Positions 25,420-35,613 of a stretch of DNA of 64,000 nucleotides are shown here, piece after piece. Below the pieces are notes generated by a model, which was not told the origin of the DNA, did no database searches, and saw nothing but the letters and a program-made list of their open reading frames with translations. Numbering within the stretch: position 1 is the stretch's first letter; the number at the start of each line of letters is the position of its first letter. The DNA comes from Escherichia fergusonii ATCC 35469. GTDB lineage: Bacteria; Pseudomonadota; Gammaproteobacteria; Enterobacterales; Enterobacteriaceae. The position numbers were made by a program, and so were the translations under genes. The stretch covers positions 3,286,001 to 3,350,000 of the forward strand of contig NC_011740.1 in NCBI RefSeq assembly GCF_000026225.1. The letters are read 5' to 3'.

Positions 25420-26889
25420 TTACATCATTACAACGTCAAACTGCTCCTGGTTATAGAGCGGTTCGATTTGTACTTTAACTTGTTTACCAACAAAAATTTC
25501 CACTTCTGCCAGCGCGTGTGACTCTTCTCCCTTCAGCGCTTCTGCCACTGCCGGAGAAGCATAGACGAGGAAGCGATCAGAGTCATAAGCATGATGCACG
25601 CGCACGATTTCACGCATGATCTCATAGCAGACGGTTTCTACCGTTTTCACCGTTCCACGGCCATGGCACGTTGGGCATTCGTTACACAACACATGCTCAA
25701 TACTTTCGCGGGTGCGCTTGCGTGTCATCTCCACCAGCCCCAGAGCTGAAAATCCGTTAACGCTGGTTTTTACCCGATCTTTACTCAGCGCCTGCTCCAG
25801 CGAATGGAGTACCCGACGACGGTGATCTTCATTATTCATATCAATGAAATCAATAATGATTATGCCACCAAGGTTACGTAAACGCAGTTGGCGAGCAATC
25901 GCTTGTGTTGCTTCGATGTTGGTGTTGAATATGGTGTCATCCAGGTTGCGATGGCCGACAAATGCGCCGGTGTTGATATCTACTGTGGTCATCGCTTCCG
26001 TCTGATCAATGATCAGGTAGCCGCCAGATTTCAACTCAACTTTACGCTCCAGCGCCCGCTGGATCTCATTTTCCACATCAAAGAGATCGAAAATCGGCTG
26101 GCGCCCGCTGTAATGTTCCAGTTTGCTGGTCATTTCGGGAATGTACTCAGCGGTAAATTCCAGCAATGCTTCATAGGTTAAACGAGAGTCCACGCGGATC
26201 CGATCCAGCTCAGCATCAGCAAAATCTCTTAATACACGCTGTGCCAGGGCCAGTTCACCATAAAGCTGATAGCGGGTTTGTGGGCGCTTTTTGCGCTCCA
26301 TCACTTTGGTCCACACGCGCTTGAGATAAGCCGCGTCAGAAGCCAGTTCCGCCTCTCCTACGCCTTCTGCCGCTGTTCGGATAATAAATCCGCCCTGCTC
26401 ATCACAATAGTCTGCCACCACCTTTTTCAGGCGTTCGCGTTCAGACTCACTTTCAATGCGTTGAGAAACTCCAACATGTGAAGCTCCTGGCATAAATACC
26501 AGATAACGAGAAGGCAAAGTGATATCAGTGGTCAGGCGCGCCCCTTTAGTGCCAAGGGGATCTTTGACCACCTGCACCATCAGATCCTGCCCCTGACGCA
26601 CCAGTTCAGAGATATCCCGGACGGTAAACTGCTTTTGTTCATCACCTGCCACACATTCGGTATGCGGCATAATATCGGAAGCATGGAGGAATGCGGCTTT
26701 TTCCAGGCCAATATCTACAAAAGCCGCCTGCATACCCGGAAGTACACGACTCACACGACCTTTGTAGATATTGCCTACGATTCCGCGTCGCGCCTCACGT
26801 TCAATATGAATTTCCTGCAGAATACCGCCATCAATATACGCCACGCGTGTTTCCGATGGCGTTACGTTTACCAACAATTCAGCCGTCAT
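25420..26889 (-). CDS. rng: RNase G
   Basis: 489 residues starting MTAELLVNVTPSETR. An S1 RNA-binding domain (about 38-120) is followed by an RNase H-like and 5' sensor region, DNase I-like catalytic segments with acidic residues in TVDINTG (about 304) and IIIDFIDM (about 347), and the zinc-link CNECPTC (about 404-410) that holds the dimer. It matures the 5' end of 16S rRNA and degrades adhE mRNA. The gene overlaps the end of yhdE by 11 bases. A longer ATG start six codons upstream is not used in the known protein. Confidence 0.97.
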   Translation of the reverse strand: MTAELLVNVTPSETRVAYIDGGILQEIHIEREARRGIVGNIYKGRVSRVLPGMQAAFVDIGLEKAAFLHASDIMPHTECVAGDEQKQFTVRDISELVRQGQDLMVQVVKDPLGTKGARLTTDITLPSRYLVFMPGASHVGVSQRIESESERERLKKVVADYCDEQGGFIIRTAAEGVGEAELASDAAYLKRVWTKVMERKKRPQTRYQLYGELALAQRVLRDFADAELDRIRVDSRLTYEALLEFTAEYIPEMTSKLEHYSGRQPIFDLFDVENEIQRALERKVELKSGGYLIIDQTEAMTTVDINTGAFVGHRNLDDTIFNTNIEATQAIARQLRLRNLGGIIIIDFIDMNNEDHRRRVLHSLEQALSKDRVKTSVNGFSALGLVEMTRKRTRESIEHVLCNECPTCHGRGTVKTVETVCYEIMREIVRVHHAYDSDRFLVYASPAVAEALKGEESHALAEVEIFVGKQVKVQIEPLYNQEQFDVVMM

Positions 26890-27472
26890 GTTTATCCCTT
26901 TCTTCACGCAGTGCGTTAAAATTACTTAATAATTCATACGTTTCAACCAGCGGTAAGCCGACTACGGCGTGATAGCTGCCATTTATCTTCCTGACAAAAC
27001 AACCACCCAGCCCCTGAATACCGTATGCACCTGCTTTATCTAACGGTTCACCGCTGGCGACGTAACCTGCGATGTCTTCGTCTGTTAACGTTCTGAAAGT
27101 CACATCAGTAACCACCAGGCAATCCAGCACATGTTGGCGGTCTGCCAGTGCCACTGCCGTCATCACCTGGTGAGTCTGCCCTGATAGTTTGCGTAGCATT
27201 GCGCTTGCGTGTGCAGCGTCGCGCGGTTTTTCCAGTACTTCTCCGTTGAGAATGACAATAGTATCTGCCCCCAATACTGGCAGATTCTGCGTCACTTTAG
27301 CGACACCTGCCTGCGCCTTTTCCCGCGCCAGACGTGTGACATATTGCTGAGCGCTCTCCTGCGGCTGACGCTGTTCTTCAATACCCGTAACAATACGTTC
27401 AAAGGTAACGCCAAGTTGCGCAAGTAACTCCTGACGACGCGGAGAACCGGAAGCTAAATACAGAGAAGTCAT
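26879..27472 (-). CDS. yhdE: Maf-family dTTP/UTP pyrophosphatase
   Basis: 197 residues starting MTSLYLASGSPRRQELL, the Maf signature. Other motifs are LGADTIVILNGEVLEKPRD and GAYGIQGLGGCFV. It hydrolyses dTTP, UTP and modified pyrimidine nucleotides. A longer in-frame start (23 residues more) overlaps mreD and lacks a good ribosome binding site. It is part of the mreBCD-yhdE-rng cluster. Confidence 0.96.
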   Translation of the reverse strand: MTSLYLASGSPRRQELLAQLGVTFERIVTGIEEQRQPQESAQQYVTRLAREKAQAGVAKVTQNLPVLGADTIVILNGEVLEKPRDAAHASAMLRKLSGQTHQVMTAVALADRQHVLDCLVVTDVTFRTLTDEDIAGYVASGEPLDKAGAYGIQGLGGCFVRKINGSYHAVVGLPLVETYELLSNFNALREERDKHDG

Positions 27473-27489
27473 AGAAACCTTTAATGCAC

Positions 27490-27978
27490 TTATTGCACTG
27501 CAAACTGCTGGCGAACTTTTCGCATCAGCAAGAAAATCCACGGCCAGAGCACGCCATTAACTACACTACTCCAGAACACTTCGGGTCTGAAAGAGACGTT
27601 GATCACTAAAAACTCTGCCCAGAAAACAATAATATCCACCACCAGCGAAAGCAACATGACGACCAGCGCCTGCTGCCATAATGCAAGGTTACGGAAAAGC
27701 TGGTACTTAAGTGCCACCAGATAGGCGACGATGCTCATTGAAAGCGCACGCACCCCCAGTGTTGAACCGCTGATGAGATCCAGTATGGCACCCATCACAA
27801 AACCTGTGCCCACATTTACGCGGTGCGGCAGAGCGAGTATCCAGTAGAGCAGTATAAGCAGTACCCAATTAGGCCGGAAAACAATGATATTCTCCGGCCA
27901 GGGCATGATTTGCAGTAACAAAGCTATAAGGAAAGAGAGCCAGATTACCCAGCGCCCCTGACTGCGATAACTGGCCAC
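27490..27978 (-). CDS. mreD: MreD, rod-shape determining membrane protein
   Basis: 162 residues with about five or six membrane helices. It forms part of the elongasome with MreB, MreC, RodZ, RodA and PBP2. Its start codon abuts the mreC stop with a one-base overlap, which suggests coupled translation. Confidence 0.97.
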   Translation of the reverse strand: MASYRSQGRWVIWLSFLIALLLQIMPWPENIIVFRPNWVLLILLYWILALPHRVNVGTGFVMGAILDLISGSTLGVRALSMSIVAYLVALKYQLFRNLALWQQALVVMLLSLVVDIIVFWAEFLVINVSFRPEVFWSSVVNGVLWPWIFLLMRKVRQQFAVQ

Positions 27979-29042
27979 TACTGCCTCCCCGGCGCGCGCG
28001 CAGGCGTCGTCGTTGCAGGTGGCGGAGTGACCGCCTGCCCTGATGCAGCAGCTGGCGGCGTTGCAGGTTGAGTAGCCGCTGGCGGAGCGATGCCTGTAGC
28101 TGGCTCAGGTAACTGCGGCCCCATCGCGTCTGGCGAAGGTAATACTTGTGGCATCATCTGCATCAGGCGTTCATTAGCAACCCGATGTACTTCTTCCGGC
28201 GTCATTGGATTAGCGCCGTTACGGTCCGCGCCCCAAAGCAGCAGCAAGTAACGTAAACGTTGCAACCCGGCTGTTGGACGTGCCTGAATCACGGTATAAG
28301 CCCGCTGGGTGTCAAGTTTCACGGAAGAAACCACGGCAACCGGATAACCTTCCGGGAAACGCCCCCCGAGACCGGATGTCACCAGAACATCCCCCACCCG
28401 AATATCTGTGTTGGCGGGTAAATGTTCCAGTTGCAGATCATCAGTACAACCGTTACCTGCGGCAATCACACGGATATCGTTACGCAGCACCTGAATCGGC
28501 AGCGCATGAGTTGCATCACAAATCAGCAGCACCCGGCTGGTGAGTTTTGCTACCGCAACAACCTGACCGACAACACCTTTATCGCTAATTACCGGCTGCC
28601 CTTCGTAGACGCCGTTATCGCTGCCTTTGTCGATGACAACCTGGTCGCTGTAAGGATCGTTAACCGTCGAGATGACCTGAGTCACCATCTTTTGTTCATC
28701 CTGACGCAACGGCGATCCCAGTAATTCACGCAGACGTGCGTTCTCCTGCTTGTATTGCCCGAGCATAAGCAGATCGCTGTTTTTCAGCAGCAGTTCCTGA
28801 CGCAGCGCACGGTTTTCCAGTTCAAGCTGATCGCGTGAGGCCAGCGTTTGCGAGACGCCATCAAGCAATTCGCGAGGTGCGTTAGAGATAAAAAAGAAAG
28901 GGCTGACGGCGGTATCCATATAAGTACGGATTTGACTGAACGTCCCCAGGCGGCTGTCGGCGATAATAACGCCGAGCGCCACCAGCACCGCCAGAATAAG
29001 GCGAATCTGTAGCGACGGGCCACGGCTAAAAATTGGCTTCAT
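27978..29042 (-). CDS. mreC: MreC, rod-shape determining periplasmic scaffold
   Basis: 354 residues. There is a short cytoplasmic start, one membrane helix (about 13-30), a coiled coil (about 68-110), two beta-barrel domains (about 115-270) and a low-complexity tail rich in P, A and T (about 300-354). The tail looks about a dozen residues shorter than the 367-residue K-12 protein as I recall it. The ordered domains appear complete. Confidence 0.97.
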   Translation of the reverse strand: MKPIFSRGPSLQIRLILAVLVALGVIIADSRLGTFSQIRTYMDTAVSPFFFISNAPRELLDGVSQTLASRDQLELENRALRQELLLKNSDLLMLGQYKQENARLRELLGSPLRQDEQKMVTQVISTVNDPYSDQVVIDKGSDNGVYEGQPVISDKGVVGQVVAVAKLTSRVLLICDATHALPIQVLRNDIRVIAAGNGCTDDLQLEHLPANTDIRVGDVLVTSGLGGRFPEGYPVAVVSSVKLDTQRAYTVIQARPTAGLQRLRYLLLLWGADRNGANPMTPEEVHRVANERLMQMMPQVLPSPDAMGPQLPEPATGIAPPAATQPATPPAAASGQAVTPPPATTTPARAPGRQ

Positions 29043-29107
29043 AAGTTATGCGTATTCTCGTGTCAGATTCGGCAGGGTTAGCAAGCGCTCACCCTGCCAG
29101 CATCTGG

Positions 29108-30151
29108 CTACTCTTCGCTGAACAGGTCGCCGCCGTGCATGTCGATCATTTCCAGCGCCTTGCCGCCGCCGCGAGCCACACAGGTCAGCGGATCTTCAGC
29201 AACAACAACTGGAATACCGGTTTCTTCCATTAACAAACGGTCAAGGTTACGCAACAGTGCGCCACCGCCAGTGAGCACCATACCGCGCTCGGAGATATCT
29301 GACGCCAGTTCTGGCGGACACTGTTCGAGAGCAACCATCACCGCGCTTACGATACCGGTCAGCGGTTCCTGTAGTGCTTCGAGGATTTCATTGGAATTCA
29401 GAGTAAAGCCGCGTGGTACACCTTCTGCCAGGTTACGACCACGGACTTCGATTTCACGGACTTCATCGCCCGGATAAGCAGAACCGATTTCGTGTTTGAT
29501 ACGTTCTGCGGTAGCTTCACCGATCAGAGAACCGTAGTTACGACGAACATAATTGATGATGGCTTCGTCGAAGCGGTCGCCGCCGATGCGTACAGAAGAG
29601 GAGTAAACCACGCCGTTCAGGGAGATAACGGCAACTTCAGTGGTACCACCACCGATATCAACAACCATGGAACCGGTCGCTTCCGAAACCGGCAGGCCAG
29701 CACCAATTGCGGCAGCCATCGGTTCTTCAATCAGGAATACTTCACGGGCGCCAGCGCCCTGTGCGGATTCACGGATAGCACGACGCTCAACCTGAGTCGC
29801 ACCCACCGGCACACACACCAGAACACGCGGGCTTGGACGCATAAAGCTGTTGCTGTGCACTTGCTTGATGAAGTGCTGGAGCATTTTTTCAGTCACGAAG
29901 AAGTCGGCGATTACGCCATCTTTCATTGGGCGAATAGCAGCAATATTGCCCGGCGTACGGCCCAACATCTGCTTCGCATCATGACCTACTGCAGCCACGC
30001 TTTTTGGTGAACCGGCACGATCCTGACGAATGGCCACGACAGAAGGCTCATTCAATACGATGCCTTGTCCTTTTACATAAATGAGGGTATTCGCAGTACC
30101 CAGGTCAATGGACAAGTCATTGGAAAACATGCCACGAAATTTTTTTAACAT
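29108..30151 (-). CDS. mreB: MreB, actin-like cytoskeletal protein
   Basis: 347 residues beginning [23 protein letters not shown], identical in length to E. coli MreB. The actin-fold phosphate loops ([10 protein letters not shown] and [11 protein letters not shown]) and adenosine motif ([11 protein letters not shown]) are present. It organises lateral wall synthesis. An upstream in-frame ATG adding 25 residues is rejected. It is the first gene of mreBCD. Confidence 0.98.
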
Positions 30152-30457
30152 ACTAAGGGATAATCCTGAAAGCTGGGGCGGAAAAGAAAATCCGCTTACT
30201 TTACCAACCACACGCAGCAGCGACAAGGCGCAAAAATCATCTGCTACGGTGAAAATTAGTGCAGTTCGTTTCCTGTGTTACAAATCTCTGCCTGAGTCCC
30301 TGAGGGCTGAATACATCAGCAGCAATCCTGGCCCTCATTTGCAACCTGTTAAGGTCATTCACCTGCAAATGCGCTGTAACAATCTGGCGAGCAGACAAGC
30401 ACACTCCCATGAGGCACAGCGCGCGTTATTCTACGTGAAAACAAATTAAACGGCAGG
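30152..30457 (-). promoter_or_regulatory. csrD-mreB intergenic region with mreB promoters
   Basis: 306 non-coding bases. In E. coli several promoters for mreB lie here. I find no coding remnant. A pair of T/G-rich stretches near 30245-30300 on the minus strand could hold promoter elements, but none is clearly consensus. Confidence 0.4.
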
Positions 30458-32398
30458 TTAAACCGAGTATCTTTGCGAATATTTTTTCACGTTAGTATCA
30501 AGTGGCTGAGAGGCCGCAAAAAATTCCCCTTGCCCACCAGCAACTCCACGTTCTGTCAGTGTCTGCCACTCACCACGTGAGCGTACTCCGGTGGCATAAA
30601 CCTGAGTGTTTGTTCCGGTGCAAGCTTCAACCAAACTTTGCACCAACAGCTGATTCTCGGTGCGCTTCTCGATGTTTCTGACCAGACTTGGGTGAAGTTT
30701 CAGTAACTCAACATTCAACTCTTTGATCCAGGTGGTACTTACCAGTGTTAAACCGGCTTGTGTTACCGCCACCCGAACACCCAGCGCGTGTACCAACCGC
30801 AATACGGATTGCAAACGGCTGATGTGTTGACCTACATCCGCCTCTGCAAGTTCAATAATTATGCGTTTACGCTGCGATTTTTCGCATTGCATCAATGTAT
30901 CGCGCAACCAACGCTGAAAACGGGGGCGAATCAATGACTCTACTGTCACTTCCAGAGCCAGCGTTTCTTCTGGCCAGTACCTGAGCAACGGGATCACACG
31001 GCTAATCTGCAAACGGTCATACTCTTCTGCCAGGCCAAACTGCTGGACCATAGGCATATATTCAGCGGAGCTGACTTCTTCGTTGCCGTCATATATACGA
31101 CACATCAACTCACGATGATGGACATGACCTTCACGGGTTACCGCAGGTTTTTGATATATCCGTGGCCCACCACGGCTAAGCATTTGCTCAATAAGCGTAC
31201 GCCAGCGAACATTTCCGCGTCCTTTTTCTGGCAACGAATCATCATAAACGGCCCAACCATTCCCGCCCTGCAACACGGCGTTGCGGGTTGCAGACTCCGC
31301 ATGTTCCATCACTTGCTCAGTGCTCTGACCACCACGCCAGCCGCAAATACCAATGTGCATCATGTCATCACGATCAAGCATTTTATTGCTCGGCAACGTG
31401 TCAATTGCCTTCAATAATTGCCCGGCAATGCTTTCCGCTTCTTTCAGAGTGCGATGAGGCAGCAGAACCGTAAAATCACTGCGGTGATAACGCGCCAGCA
31501 ACGCACCGGGATAGCGCATCATAAAGGTAGATAACAGATTGATCAGACTGAAAAGTTGCTCTTCGGTCTGGCTATGCCCCCAGGTTTCGCTCAGCAAAGT
31601 AAAGTCTGGCAGACGAATCATCATCACGATGCCATGCGTTCCCACCTTCTCTTGATCTTCCAGAAGCGTTGCCAGTTGATTATCGAAAAAGAAACGGTTA
31701 TTAAGACCCGTTTTAGTGTCATGTGCAGCATACGAGCGAATCAGTGTATCCAGTCGGCTATGCTGTTCACGGGCGTTCTGAATTTCTGATAACAGCATAT
31801 CTAATGCGCTACTGGTTCTTTGTGGCCACTCGTAGATTGTCCCCCTCACGTTCGCCCCACGCTCACCGTTCAGAATACGAGTTGAACGGATCTCCAGTAG
31901 CTCCTGCCCGGAAAGTTGTCGTTGCAACCAGCGTACGGCCAGAAAAAGCATAATAATGATAAAGCCAATGGCAATGGTGAGTGGTGCCGTGGTCATCAGC
32001 GAATGGAAATAGTTACCCATCGGATCCTGATACACCAGCCGCAAGGACATGCCCGGATGTTTCACCAATGAAACAGTAATATCCCGAAACTGATTACTTG
32101 TACCAAGAGGGCGATAGCTGCCGCCACGTGTCTGGGAATAAACCAGCTTTTCCCCCTGAAGAAAATCGACACGAACGATATCAGTAGACACCATCAGTTC
32201 ATTGATTTGTGGCTTAAGCGTTTTGAAGTCGTGGGTAACCAGATGGGTATCAATTGCCGTCGCCACCGCCTGAACCCGGTGACTAAACTTAAACTGAATG
32301 GCGTTATAAAAGCTCAGCGTACAGCCGATCAGCGTAACAAATATCGTTAATCCGGTGAGCAGCGTGACAAAGGCCGAAAATTTCGTCGTTAATCTCAT
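30458..32398 (-). CDS. csrD: CsrD, regulator of CsrB/CsrC small-RNA decay
   Basis: 646 residues. Two N-terminal membrane helices (about 10-30 and 135-155) bracket a periplasmic domain and are followed by a HAMP-like linker, a degenerate GGDEF domain (HRSDF in place of GGDEF, near residue 305) and a degenerate EAL domain (ELM near residue 430). The lost catalytic motifs are as in E. coli CsrD, which does not make or cleave c-di-GMP but targets CsrB/C for RNase E. It is transcribed toward mreB. Confidence 0.96.
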   Translation of the reverse strand: MRLTTKFSAFVTLLTGLTIFVTLIGCTLSFYNAIQFKFSHRVQAVATAIDTHLVTHDFKTLKPQINELMVSTDIVRVDFLQGEKLVYSQTRGGSYRPLGTSNQFRDITVSLVKHPGMSLRLVYQDPMGNYFHSLMTTAPLTIAIGFIIIMLFLAVRWLQRQLSGQELLEIRSTRILNGERGANVRGTIYEWPQRTSSALDMLLSEIQNAREQHSRLDTLIRSYAAHDTKTGLNNRFFFDNQLATLLEDQEKVGTHGIVMMIRLPDFTLLSETWGHSQTEEQLFSLINLLSTFMMRYPGALLARYHRSDFTVLLPHRTLKEAESIAGQLLKAIDTLPSNKMLDRDDMMHIGICGWRGGQSTEQVMEHAESATRNAVLQGGNGWAVYDDSLPEKGRGNVRWRTLIEQMLSRGGPRIYQKPAVTREGHVHHRELMCRIYDGNEEVSSAEYMPMVQQFGLAEEYDRLQISRVIPLLRYWPEETLALEVTVESLIRPRFQRWLRDTLMQCEKSQRKRIIIELAEADVGQHISRLQSVLRLVHALGVRVAVTQAGLTLVSTTWIKELNVELLKLHPSLVRNIEKRTENQLLVQSLVEACTGTNTQVYATGVRSRGEWQTLTERGVAGGQGEFFAASQPLDTNVKKYSQRYSV

Positions 32399-32549
32399 CC
32401 TTGTCTTAACTCCGATAAAGGGGAAGCGGGCATACTACCAAATAGGATTTTTCTCGCAATTTATTGCGCTTCGTCGGCATTGCGATTTAATTAGCGAGTA
32501 TAGTCTTCAGAAATTATTTTCCAATCCATCATACACATGAGGACAGCGT

Positions 32550-33524
32550 ATGCAGGCTTTGATCTTAGAACAGCAGGACGGCAAAACCATTGCTACCGTA
32601 CAGAGCATTGAAGAGAGTCATCTGCCTGCGGGCGATGTGACTGTTGATGTTCACTGGTCGAGCCTGAATTATAAAGATGCTCTGGCAATTACCGGCAAAG
32701 GGAAAATAATCCGCAATTTTCCGATGATTCCTGGCATCGACTTCGCCGGAACTGTTCGTGCCAGTGAAGATCCGTGTTTTCATGCTGGTCAGGAAGTGTT
32801 ACTGACTGGCTGGGGTGTTGGGGAGAATCATTGGGGTGGACTGGCAGAACAAGCGCGTGTGAAAGGCGACTGGCTGGTTGCTATGCCGCAAGGTCTGAAT
32901 GCGCGTAAAGCGATGATTATCGGTACCGCCGGGTTTACCGCCATGCTGTGCGTGATGGCGCTGGAAGATGCAGGTATTCGTCCGCAAGATGGCGAGATTG
33001 TCGTGACGGGTGCCAGTGGTGGCGTCGGCAGTACCGCCGTGGCGCTGCTGCATAAGTTGGGTTATCAGGTCGTTGCCGTTTCCGGTCGCGAAAGTACCCA
33101 TGAATATCTGAAAAGTTTAGGTGCCAGCCGTATTCTTCCGCGCGATGAGTTTGCCGAATCTCGTCCTCTGGAAAAACAAGTCTGGGCTGGGGCAATTGAC
33201 ACCGTCGGTGACAAAGTACTGGCAAAAGTGCTGGCGCAAATGAATTACGGCGGCTGTGTGGCGGCCTGTGGTCTGGCGGGCGGTTTTACTCTGCCTACAA
33301 CGGTCATGCCATTTATTCTGCGTAATGTCCGTTTACAAGGGGTGGATTCGGTGATGACGCCACCAGCACGCCGTGCGCAAGCCTGGCAGCGTCTGGTCGC
33401 CGATCTACCAGAATCATTCTACTCACAGGCTGCAAAAGAGATTGCACTGGCTGATGCACCAAAATTTGCCGAGGCCATTATTAACAATCAGATCCAGGGC
33501 CGTACGCTGGTAAAAATTAACTAA
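32550..33524 (+). CDS. acuI: AcuI (YhdH), NADPH-dependent acrylyl-CoA reductase
   Basis: 324 residues, MDR superfamily. The N-terminal catalytic domain carries WSSLNYKDALAITGKG, and the nucleotide-binding Rossmann domain carries VTGASGGVGSTAVALL (about 151-166). No structural zinc cysteines are present, as expected for quinone-oxidoreductase-like members. It detoxifies acrylyl-CoA. It is divergent from csrD. Confidence 0.95.
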   Translation: MQALILEQQDGKTIATVQSIEESHLPAGDVTVDVHWSSLNYKDALAITGKGKIIRNFPMIPGIDFAGTVRASEDPCFHAGQEVLLTGWGVGENHWGGLAEQARVKGDWLVAMPQGLNARKAMIIGTAGFTAMLCVMALEDAGIRPQDGEIVVTGASGGVGSTAVALLHKLGYQVVAVSGRESTHEYLKSLGASRILPRDEFAESRPLEKQVWAGAIDTVGDKVLAKVLAQMNYGGCVAACGLAGGFTLPTTVMPFILRNVRLQGVDSVMTPPARRAQAWQRLVADLPESFYSQAAKEIALADAPKFAEAIINNQIQGRTLVKIN

Positions 33525-33573
33525 GCGTTAGCATAAAATAATTTACATATCGTTAACGAATTTTAGCAGCACT

Positions 33574-33601
33574 TTGACATTCTCCCTGCCATAGTAATCA
33601 T
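33574..33601 (+). promoter_or_regulatory. Candidate promoter of msrPQ
   Basis: A consensus -35 TTGACA at 33574-33579 stands 16 bases before AATCAT (33596-33601), a weak -10. No clear HprR box is seen, whereas K-12 msrPQ is downstream of hprRS. Confidence 0.35.
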
Positions 33602-33621
33602 GAGCATACCGGGAGTCTGTT

Positions 33622-34626
33622 ATGAAAAAAATTCGCAAACTTACAGAAGCCGATGTCACTGCAGAATCGGCTTTTTTTATGCAACGTCGACAAGTTCTGA
33701 AAGCATTAGGCATTAGCGCTGCCGCCCTCTCTTTACCAAATGCCGCACACGCCGATTTGCTTAGCTGGTTTAAAGGGAATGATCGTCCGCCCGCACCTGC
33801 CGGAAAACCGCTGGAGTTCAGCAAACCGACAGCCTGGCAAAATAATCTGCCATTGACACCGGAGGATAAAGTTTCCGGTTACAACAATTTCTATGAGTTT
33901 GGGCTGGATAAAGCCGATCCCGCAGCGAATGCTGGCAGCCTGAAAACTGATCCGTGGACGCTAAAAATCAGCGGCGAAGTCGCCAAACCGTTAACGCTTG
34001 ACCATGACGCATTAACCCGCCGCTTCCCGCTGGAAGAGCGAATTTATCGTATGCGCTGCGTAGAAGCGTGGTCGATGGTGGTGCCATGGATTGGTTTTCC
34101 GCTAAATAAACTGCTGGCGTTGGCAGAGCCGACCAGCAACGCAAAGTACGTCGCTTTCGAAACGATTTATGCACCGGAACAGATGCCCGGTCAGCAGGAC
34201 CGATTTATCGGCGGTGGTCTGAAATACCCTTATGTAGAAGGGTTACGTCTCGACGAAGCAATGCATCCGCTCACGCTGCTGACTGTTGGTGTCTACGGCA
34301 AGGCGTTGCCACCGCAAAATGGCGCGCCGGTACGCCTGATTGTGCCGTGGAAATATGGCTTCAAAGGTATCAAGTCTATCGTCAGCATCAAGCTAACGCG
34401 CGAACGTCCACCAACAACCTGGAATCTTGCGGCCCCAGACGAATATGGCTTTTACGCCAACGTTAATCCGCATGTTGATCATCCCCGCTGGTCACAGGCC
34501 ACTGAACGATTTATCGGTGCAGGTGGCATTCTGGATGTACAACGTCAACCAACACTGCTGTTTAACGGATATGCCGATCAAGTGGCGTCCCTCTATCGTG
34601 GACTAGATTTACGGGAGAATTTCTAA
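33622..34626 (+). CDS. msrP: MsrP (YedY), molybdopterin subunit of the periplasmic methionine sulfoxide reductase
   Basis: 334 residues. A Tat signal is centred on QRRQVLKALG (R22-R23), with cleavage after AHA near residue 44. The molybdenum-ligating cysteine is C146 (RMRCVEAW). Substitutions against K-12 YedY are few and lie mainly in the signal region. With the haem protein MsrQ it repairs oxidised methionine in envelope proteins using quinol electrons. The stop codon is followed directly by the msrQ start. Its place between acuI and accB, rather than beside hprRS as in K-12, is notable. Confidence 0.96.
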   Translation: MKKIRKLTEADVTAESAFFMQRRQVLKALGISAAALSLPNAAHADLLSWFKGNDRPPAPAGKPLEFSKPTAWQNNLPLTPEDKVSGYNNFYEFGLDKADPAANAGSLKTDPWTLKISGEVAKPLTLDHDALTRRFPLEERIYRMRCVEAWSMVVPWIGFPLNKLLALAEPTSNAKYVAFETIYAPEQMPGQQDRFIGGGLKYPYVEGLRLDEAMHPLTLLTVGVYGKALPPQNGAPVRLIVPWKYGFKGIKSIVSIKLTRERPPTTWNLAAPDEYGFYANVNPHVDHPRWSQATERFIGAGGILDVQRQPTLLFNGYADQVASLYRGLDLRENF

Positions 34627-35226
34627 GTGCGACTGACAGCAAAACAAGTGATATGGCTGAAAGTTTGCCTGCATCTTGCCGGGTTTTTGCCCTTTGTCTG
34701 GCTTGCCTGGGCAATCAATCATGGTGGATTAAGTGCCGATCCGGTGAAAGATATCCAACATTTTACCGGTCGGACTGCGCTGAAATTTTTGCTCGCAACA
34801 TTATTAATCACGCCGCTGGCGCGCTACGCTAAACAGCCATTATTGATACGCACTCGCCGTCTGTTAGGTTTATGGTGTTTCGCCTGGGCTACGCTGCACT
34901 TAACCAGTTACGCCTTACTGGAGTTGGGCGTGAATAACCTGGCGCTATTTGGTCAGGAATTAATCACTCGACCTTATTTAACGCTCGGCATTGTCAGTTG
35001 GCTGATATTGCTGGCATTAGCGTTTACCTCAACTCAGGCAATGCAGCGAAATTTAGGCAAACACTGGCAACAGTTGCACAACTTCGTCTATCTGGTCGCG
35101 ATCCTGGCACCCATACATTATTTGTGGTCAGTGAAGATTATCTCGCCACAACCAATTCTGTATGCCGGACTTGCTTTGCTACTTTTAGCCTTGCGATACA
35201 AGAAGTTCCGTACATGGCTTAAGTAG
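34627..35226 (+). CDS. msrQ: MsrQ (YedZ), haem-binding membrane subunit
   Basis: 199 residues from a GTG start immediately after the msrP stop. It has six membrane helices of the ferric-reductase-like transmembrane family, with helix histidines ([16 protein letters not shown] and APIHYLW) positioned to bind b-haem. It passes electrons from the quinone pool to MsrP. The pair is a two-gene operon. Confidence 0.95.
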
Positions 35227-35613
35227 TTTTCCGAATTGTGCAGTGAGTAGCAAAACGAAGACGCGTGGATGTTATTTTCCTGTTAGCTGTTGATTATCTT
35301 CCCTGATAAGACCAGTATTTAGCTGCCAATTGCTACGAAATCGTTATAATGTGCGACCTTGCTTATCTCCTGGCGGTTTTTTGCGCCGTACAGAGGGTGA
35401 CATTCGCACAATAGAGGTATATTTTGTTTTTTGCCGGAGGATTGCAGAAGATCGCTGCAAAATATCCGACAAGTCTCGCAACTAGTCTGAGACCGAATAT
35501 ACCTGCGAACCGGCACGACTACGCTATGAATGCAGTTGTCGGAGCATACGCTTTACAGACGGCGGTGAAACGCCTGTCACAATCACACTAAACAAAGAGT
35601 ACGGAACCCACTC
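35227..35613 (+). promoter_or_regulatory. accBC promoter and long leader
   Basis: 387 non-coding bases. A perfect TATAAT at 35345-35350 followed by GTGCGAC gives a likely start near 35357 and a leader of about 255 bases. A long accB leader is known in E. coli and is the region of growth-rate control and AccB autorepression. Hairpin-forming GC-rich stretches lie around 35490-35575. No small gene is seen; a type II dehydroquinase (aroQ), which other enterobacteria carry here, is absent. Confidence 0.55.
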
